This document shows positions 58,991 through 64,000 of a stretch of 64,000 nucleotides of DNA, piece by piece. Position 1 is the stretch's first letter, and each line of letters starts with the position of its first letter. A program made the translations under genes and the position numbers. The DNA comes from Bettongia penicillata ogilbyi (lineage: Eukaryota > Chordata > Mammalia > Diprotodontia > Potoroidae): assembly GCA_023548195.1 (NCBI GenBank), contig JAJHZJ010000041.1, positions 310,001 to 374,000 on the forward strand. Reading direction: 5' to 3'. The notes under the pieces are model-generated. The model was not told where the DNA came from. It did not search any database and saw nothing but the letters and a program-made list of their open reading frames with translations.

Positions 58991-59554
58991 TTTTTGTTTA
59001 TTTGGTTTTTGCTTTTCAACTTTTGAATTCCCCAATAAACTCTCTAAGACTAAAAGTTACAAAGCAGGTACCAATATTCATTGGTAAGGGAAATTATCCA
59101 GAGCGTGGAGATCCCTATATAAATTAAAGCACTAATTTTATCCCATTCACTGTCATATTAATGGAATACAAGATGAAATTAAAATCACCATACATGTGTA
59201 AAACAAAGAAATTTAGAAAGATCTTTTAGAAATAATGCAAGACAAAATCATTTGAACTAAAAGACTGGAATAAACATGGATATGCTGAACTGAAGAAAAA
59301 ATAATGAGACTGAATAAATAGAGAATTCTGGTGATGAATTAGAGTGAGTGAAATACTGTTATGATTTATTAAATGCTGAAAATTATATTTTACTAAGTAA
59401 GTTTATATTTAAAATGTTTAAAAAAGAAAAGAACACCAACTTCCATGCAACACTTATTCAATCATTAAGCATCAACTACCCACTTTGTACACCAAACAAT
59501 CTGGAAATATGGAGAAAAAAACTCCTGCTCTTTCTTATATATTACTTCACCTCT

Positions 59555-59635
59555 TTAGATCTATTTTCCTCATATGTAAAATGATGGAATTTGGAGGAAA
59601 AAGATGATCTGTAATGTTACTTTCAGCTCGGATTA
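59555..59635 (+). mobile_element. MIR-like SINE 3' fragment
   Basis: TTTTCCTCATATGTAAAATG and ATGTTACTTTCAGCTCGG match the SINE 3' part. Confidence 0.5.
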
Positions 59636-60909
59636 ATAATGAATAAGAGAACAATTGCTCTAAAAGGGGAGTGGATAGCTCCTCTATCTATTTGTGGTTC
59701 TTGCTCTTCATTATTTCCCATATTATCTACACTCAATAGGAATATATTTCCTAGCTTCATCTTCCAGATCTGCTCCCCAAATAGACACTAGAGTTGGGAT
59801 TCCATGATATCCCAACTGATTTAAACTCTGTCTTTATATTTCCTGACTCATGAATCTAATATTCTTATATAACTTAGATCTTCCCCTACCCACCTCTGTA
59901 TCCTTCCTGGGTGATATAATATTAACTTGGTGACTATCACAAAACAAATTATTATAGTAATAGACTGCACTATACCACATGATGTTAAACATTTCAAGTA
60001 ATTCTCGGTTTTAATGCCTACCCATCTTTCACACTTAGAAGTTGGATATTAAGATGCAAATTGCTCAATTCCTGAAGGTACAGAAATTTAATGAAGTGCT
60101 TTCCTCCCTCCATTTCAGCAACAGAAATTGCAATAATTATGGGCAACTAATAATGTATTTATATTGTCCTATTAAGAGAGCTAAGAACCCGATCTTTAAG
60201 GTCTTAGCTTCATTCTTTGTTCTGAGGACTGATAGCAAGAGGAAAAATGTGCATGATCCAACAGTTATTTTCAAACAACCAGCTTTATAAAATGGAGGGT
60301 CTCATGCATAGCTGTAAATATCTAATGCTGAGCTAACTTTTCAACTTGCAGATAGATCCAAGTTCTTTTCTGAAAACCTGACACGGGAATAAAAGAGTAT
60401 GAGGAGGAGGACACCCAAATACTTTATTTGATGGAATAGGTCCCAGGGTCAAAGGGTATGCAGCATTACCTGGAGTACCAGGCCATCTAGATTGATGACC
60501 CTACCTCAGATGTACATGCTGCCTTCCACTTTCTGAAAGCCTAGTCTTTGAATTTTTCATAGGGAAAATTTTAATTATTAGTGAGCCTCAAAGCCATTTT
60601 ATTCTCCTTATGTTCTGATGTCTTGCTCTTCCACCTCTACCCTCTTCCAACCACTGCTTTCACCTCCTAAAATGTACAAAAACTGAATAAATATATCAAG
60701 TTAATATGAAGGTGAGCATAAAGATTCCAGGACCATAAGTTAAATTAATGACTTACAAAATGACTCCACGTGAAGATCCAACAGAAAGTAAGATAGAAGC
60801 GTCTGCTGAATTCTGATATACCTGACTGAATATGCTAAATCAATAGCTAGCAACGTTCATCCCTCCAATAAAATAGTTTGAATTGGCTAGCATGACCTTA
60901 AATACTTAC

Positions 60910-61353
60910 ACTCATATTACTCCTTGGCTCCAAAACCAAAGTCACTTTTATTTTCCCTTCTTGACGCAGCTGGTTAAGATGAAACAATTTTTCTCCCATC
61001 ATCTTCTCTCGGTTCATCTTGAGTATAGCATATAGCCGGAATCGGACTGCATAGCGCCCCAAATCTTCAGGCTCTAGTCTACTAAAGAATACCTTCTCTT
61101 TGAAGATTGGAATGGGCCCTCTTTGAATGCTGGTTTTACCCCTTTGCTTCTTTCTGGGAAGCAGTACAGTGTGAACTTGCCATGCATTGGCACCACTTCG
61201 GTCTTTATCTGGAATATTCTGGGCTTTTACAATGGTCACTGCAAGCTTTTGCCTGGAAACATCATATTCAAAGATGACATCTAAGTCCCCACATTTTGAG
61301 ATGGGTTCATGGGTACTGGGAGGGAAGTGAGGAACATTGAGTCCATCGTGCTC
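60910..61353 (-). CDS. SYT16: SYT16 coding exon encoding the C2A domain (third from last)
   Basis: Synaptotagmin-16 is an atypical synaptotagmin-family protein with two C2 domains, thought to act in membrane trafficking without calcium. On the minus strand the exon follows a pyrimidine-rich acceptor ending TTTGCCACAG (just above 61353) and ends at 60910 before a GTAAGTATT donor. It has 444 bases, exactly 148 codons, phase 0 at both ends. The translation starts EHDGLNVPHF and contains SKCGDLDVIFEYD, NIPDKDRSG, KKQRGKTSIQRG and KMMGEKLF, ending LVLEPRSNMS. This is a full C2A beta-sandwich. The calcium-binding aspartates of classical synaptotagmins are mostly missing: loop 1 keeps one D (PDKD) but the SDPYV aspartate position is NAWQV, and loop 3 reads YAILKMNREK. 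CGDLD, PDKDRSG and LEPRSN fit SYT16 better than SYT14, as I remember those proteins. An in-frame ATG upstream of the acceptor is intronic and is not a start. Confidence 0.93.
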
Positions 61354-61767
61354 CTGTGGCAAACAGAAGATTAAGATATAAATAGGAAAAAATTTATCAT
61401 TTTTCAGTAGTCAATAGAGTCCTTACAAAGTTCATAATTACCCAATACAATTAAGACTAACCTGTTTGCTTAGATATTAACATAAAATTAAATCAGACAT
61501 GGCTCTTTGTCAGTCACTGACTTCACCATGATTTTCTGAAGCCATTTCCAAAGCATGAAAAGTTGAGCCCAAGTTTGAACTGGTCTAATCAAGTGTGGCT
61601 CAGTCAAATGTCTCCTGCATAACCCCATTTCTTCTGAGGACTCCAATCTTGCTGGTGATTCAGGGCAGAAAACAATATAAACAGAGATATGCATCCATAT
61701 ATCTATAATAACAATGCCTTTGGTTATTTTCATCACACTCATTTCTTGATGTCAACCCCATCATTAA

Positions 61768-62079
61768 GGGAAGTTAAGTGGTGAAGTGGATAGAGCATCA
61801 GTGCAAGAGTCAGGAGAACTTGAGTTCAAATCTCACCTCAGACACTTGACACTCTCTACCTGTGTGACCTTGAGGAAGTCACTTAACCCCAATTGCCTAA
61901 TCCTGGGTCATCTCCAGTCATCCTGATGAATATCTGGTCACTGGATTCATATGATTCTGGAGGAGAAGTGAGGTTGGTGACTTGCACAGTCCTCCCTCAT
62001 TCAAAACAAAGTCAAGTGCAAGTCATGTCATCATCTCTCTGATGGCATGGTCTTCTTCGGCAATGAAGAATGAACGCAC
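61768..62079 (+). mobile_element. Full-length marsupial SINE (tail type B) with 13-bp target-site duplication
   Basis: Head AAGTGGTGAAGTGGATAGAG, core TGACCTTGAGGAAGTCACTT and type B tail (ATCTCCAGTCATCCTGATGA to TTCGGCAATGAAGAATGAAC). ACCCCATCATTAA (61755-61767) and ACCCCATCGTTAA (62080-62092) flank it with one mismatch. It is antisense to SYT16. Confidence 0.9.
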
Positions 62080-62739
62080 ACCCCATCGTTAAAAACATGT
62101 CCAACAAAATGACTGTGTTAACAGTATGTGATCAGGTACAATTTTAATCCATATGGGTGAAGTAAGCCAATGTTTGGTCAATGCCTAATAATAACTTTCT
62201 CCAAAACACTGAAACTTAGCATTGATTAAAGCCATCAAAAAGGTATTGTTTCCTATTTACAAAACAAGCCAAAAGAAATATTAAAGTCTTTATATGTATC
62301 AATGTACTAACAAAGATTTTGTTTGTTTAGGCTCCTTTTCACACCATGAGTTCCTCTCTACATTTTATGAGTTATTTTAATTTTTAGGACCCAAAATATA
62401 TTACTATAAAAGTTGAGGTTTCTTGCAGAATGAGAGGAAACCTTCCCATATCCTTTCTCTCTGAGTATATCAACACATAAGAGTTTCTATTCAGGGACAT
62501 TTATCCAAGTAAGTTTCAAGTGATAAAAGTGGTTGCTATAGAGACTGGTTTGAATAAAAATGACATGCATATGTATATGCATAAATAATACTGGAAAAAA
62601 GTCTTTGGAAGATAAGTTAAGCCTTCCCACTGGGAAACTGTCACAGTTCTCTGTTAAAATACCAAGCTTTTCTATTCTTGATTACTTTGCTTGACTAATT
62701 AAAAGCCATGGATAATACAGAAATTTTATCATGGCCCAC

Positions 62740-62815
62740 AGAGATAACCTATACTGTTGGACAGAGTTCTAGACTGGATTTCAGGAAAAATTGGGTTCAA
62801 ATCTTGCCTTAGTGA
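62740..62815 (+). mobile_element. MIR-like SINE, 5' fragment
   Basis: AGAGTTCTAGACTGGATTTC and TGGGTTCAAATCTTGCCTTA show the SINE 5' part. Confidence 0.5.
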
Positions 62816-62824
62816 CAGATAAGT

Positions 62825-64000
62825 CAATGAATGAAGAAGCATTTATTAAGCACCTTTTATATGCCATGCACTATGCTAGAGCCCTGGGATTAAAAGAAAA
62901 AATAAAATAGTTCTTCCCCTCAAAAAAAGTTTATTAGATAATTGATCTGTGCATTCATTAATGTATATATAAAGTAATTTTTTTGAGAAGGAAAGCATTA
63001 GTAGCTTGGTTGATCAGAACAAGTTTCCTATAGAAAGTGGTATTTAAAGGAAATTAAGGATTCTGAGAATCAGAGACAAGGAGGGAGTGCTTTTTTCTGG
63101 CTTAGGAGACAACCAATACAAAGATATGGAGGAGGGATGTGAAGATTCTTGTGCAGGGAATAGCAAGGAGTCCATTTTCACTGGAACATATGTGTGTGTG
63201 TATTCATCCTTCATTGCCAAAGAAGACCATGCCATCAGAGAAATAATGACATGACTTGCACTTGACTTTGTTTTGAGTGAGGAAGGGCTGTGCAGGTCAC
63301 CAGCCTCACTTCTCCTTTAGAGCCATCTGGATCCAGTGATCAGATATTCATCAGGATGACTGAAGATGACCCAGGATGAGGCAATTAGGGCTAAGTGACT
63401 TGCCCAAGGTCACCCAGCTAGTGAGTGTCAAGTGTCTGAGATGGGATTTGAACTCAGGTCCTCTTGACTTCTGCACTGGTGCTCTATCCACTGTACCACC
63501 CAGTTGCCCAACACTGGAACATCTAGTACAAAGATGGAAGTAGGGTGTAACAAAACTGGTAGAGTAGGGGCCAGGTTATGGTGAACTTTCAAAGCTAAAC
63601 AAAGGATTTTATATTTGATCCTGGAGAAACAGAAAGCCACTGTAGTTCATTAGAGAATAATGGTGATAACATGGTCATATTTGCACTTCAGAAGGATCAC
63701 TTCTACAACTGAGTGGAGAATTGTTAAGAGTGGGAAGTTACTTGAGACACAAGTAGCAATTAGAAGGCTATTTCTATAGCCCAGGTATGAGGTGATAAGG
63801 GCCTGCACTGCAGTGTGAGAAGAAAGAAGAGGGCATATATAAGAAATGTTACATAGGTAAAATCAATAAGACTTGACAAAGATTGGATATGGAGTATGAG
63901 AGGGAGTAAGGAGATGAGGATTAACACCTAATCATGTGATTGGGGGGACAGTAATAGGAAATTTACTGGGAAGAGAGGAGGATATAAGTGAGAGATAATT
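62825..64000 (+). mobile_element. Ancient mammalian repeat interrupted by a SINE
   Basis: It begins with AAGCATTTATTAAGCACCTT and GCCATGCACTATGCTAGAGC, continues through 63178, and resumes after the SINE with AAAGCCACTGTAGTTCATTA, AGAAGGATCACTTCTACAAC and ATTAGAAGGCTATTTCTATA. Other mammals carry similar sequence in many copies (from memory). Family assignment is uncertain. Confidence 0.5.
63190..63511 (-). mobile_element. Full-length marsupial SINE (tail type B) with 11-bp target-site duplication
   Basis: The minus-strand head (rc of CTCTATCCACTGTACCACCC), core and type B tail (plus-strand TTCATTGCCAAAGAAGACCA) are complete. CACTGGAACAT flanks it exactly at 63179-63189 and 63512-63522. It splits the older repeat at 62825-64000. 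Confidence 0.9.

Larger units (their letters stand above)
57379..60909 (-). other. SYT16: SYT16 intron between the C2A and linker exons (3.5 kb, phase 0)
   Basis: The intron runs from GTAAGTATT to CCCTGCCAG. It contains a cluster of MIR/THER-type SINE fragments at 58.13-58.99 kb and a SINE 3' fragment near 59.6 kb. The rest (57.4-58.1, 59.0-59.55, 59.65-60.9 kb) is AT-rich DNA with no feature I can identify. Confidence 0.85.
61354..64000 (-). other. SYT16: SYT16 intron upstream of the C2A exon (partial)
   Basis: No further SYT16 exon was found between 61354 and the window end, so this is intron continuing off the right edge. It holds two SINEs and an ancient repeat. 62095-62735 shows nothing recognisable. 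Confidence 0.75.

Noticed and set aside
41306..61353. Assignment to SYT14
   Set aside because: C2A residues (CGDLD, PDKDRSG, LEPRSN) and the WHTLLES ending fit SYT16 better, as remembered; an alignment would confirm.
61354..61362. ATG upstream of the C2A exon as the SYT16 start
   Set aside because: It is in the intron; a strong acceptor (TTTGCCACAG) separates it from the exon, and SYT16 has long N-terminal coding sequence upstream.

Overview
The window is mammalian nuclear DNA, almost certainly from a marsupial. It is AT-rich, CpG-poor and has no long open reading frames. It is packed with metatherian interspersed repeats: tRNA-headed/MIR-like SINEs with two alternative tails, L2, decayed L1, and an ORF1-only half-L1. 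The species cannot be fixed from the sequence alone (opossum, dasyurid or another marsupial).

The only protein-coding gene I can support is the 3' end of SYT16 (synaptotagmin-16), on the minus strand. Three coding exons lie at 61353-60910, 57378-57189 and 41619-41306. They have good splice sites, compatible phases (0, then 1) and one continuous frame giving the C-terminal 315 residues (C2A, linker, C2B, stop). The upstream exons lie beyond the right edge. The choice of SYT16 over its paralogue SYT14 rests on residues in C2A and on the C-terminus.

Layout. 1-14 kb: intergenic DNA with SINEs and an internally deleted L1 at 2.85-6.0 kb. 14.3-15.3 kb: the only CpG island, with a (CAG)12 tract, a tandem GTTGCTAGGAG motif, an inverted CCAAT box and two splice-donor-like sites facing left. 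It looks like an orphan promoter, probably of a non-coding transcript. 15.4-41.3 kb: intergenic repeats, including L2 fragments, a possible solo LTR, a decayed 7SL RNA retropseudogene at about 26.1 kb and an L1 3' end at 34.4-35.8 kb. 41.3-61.4 kb: SYT16 exons with repeat-filled introns, including an ORF1-only HAL1 element (46.2-49.1 kb, antisense to SYT16) and two L1 pieces in the SYT16 sense orientation. 61.4-64 kb: an upstream SYT16 intron with two SINEs bounded by target-site duplications.

I found no evidence of a novel multi-gene system. The most useful leads are the orphan CpG island, the 7SL pseudogene, the HAL1 element and the marsupial SYT16 C2-domain residues.
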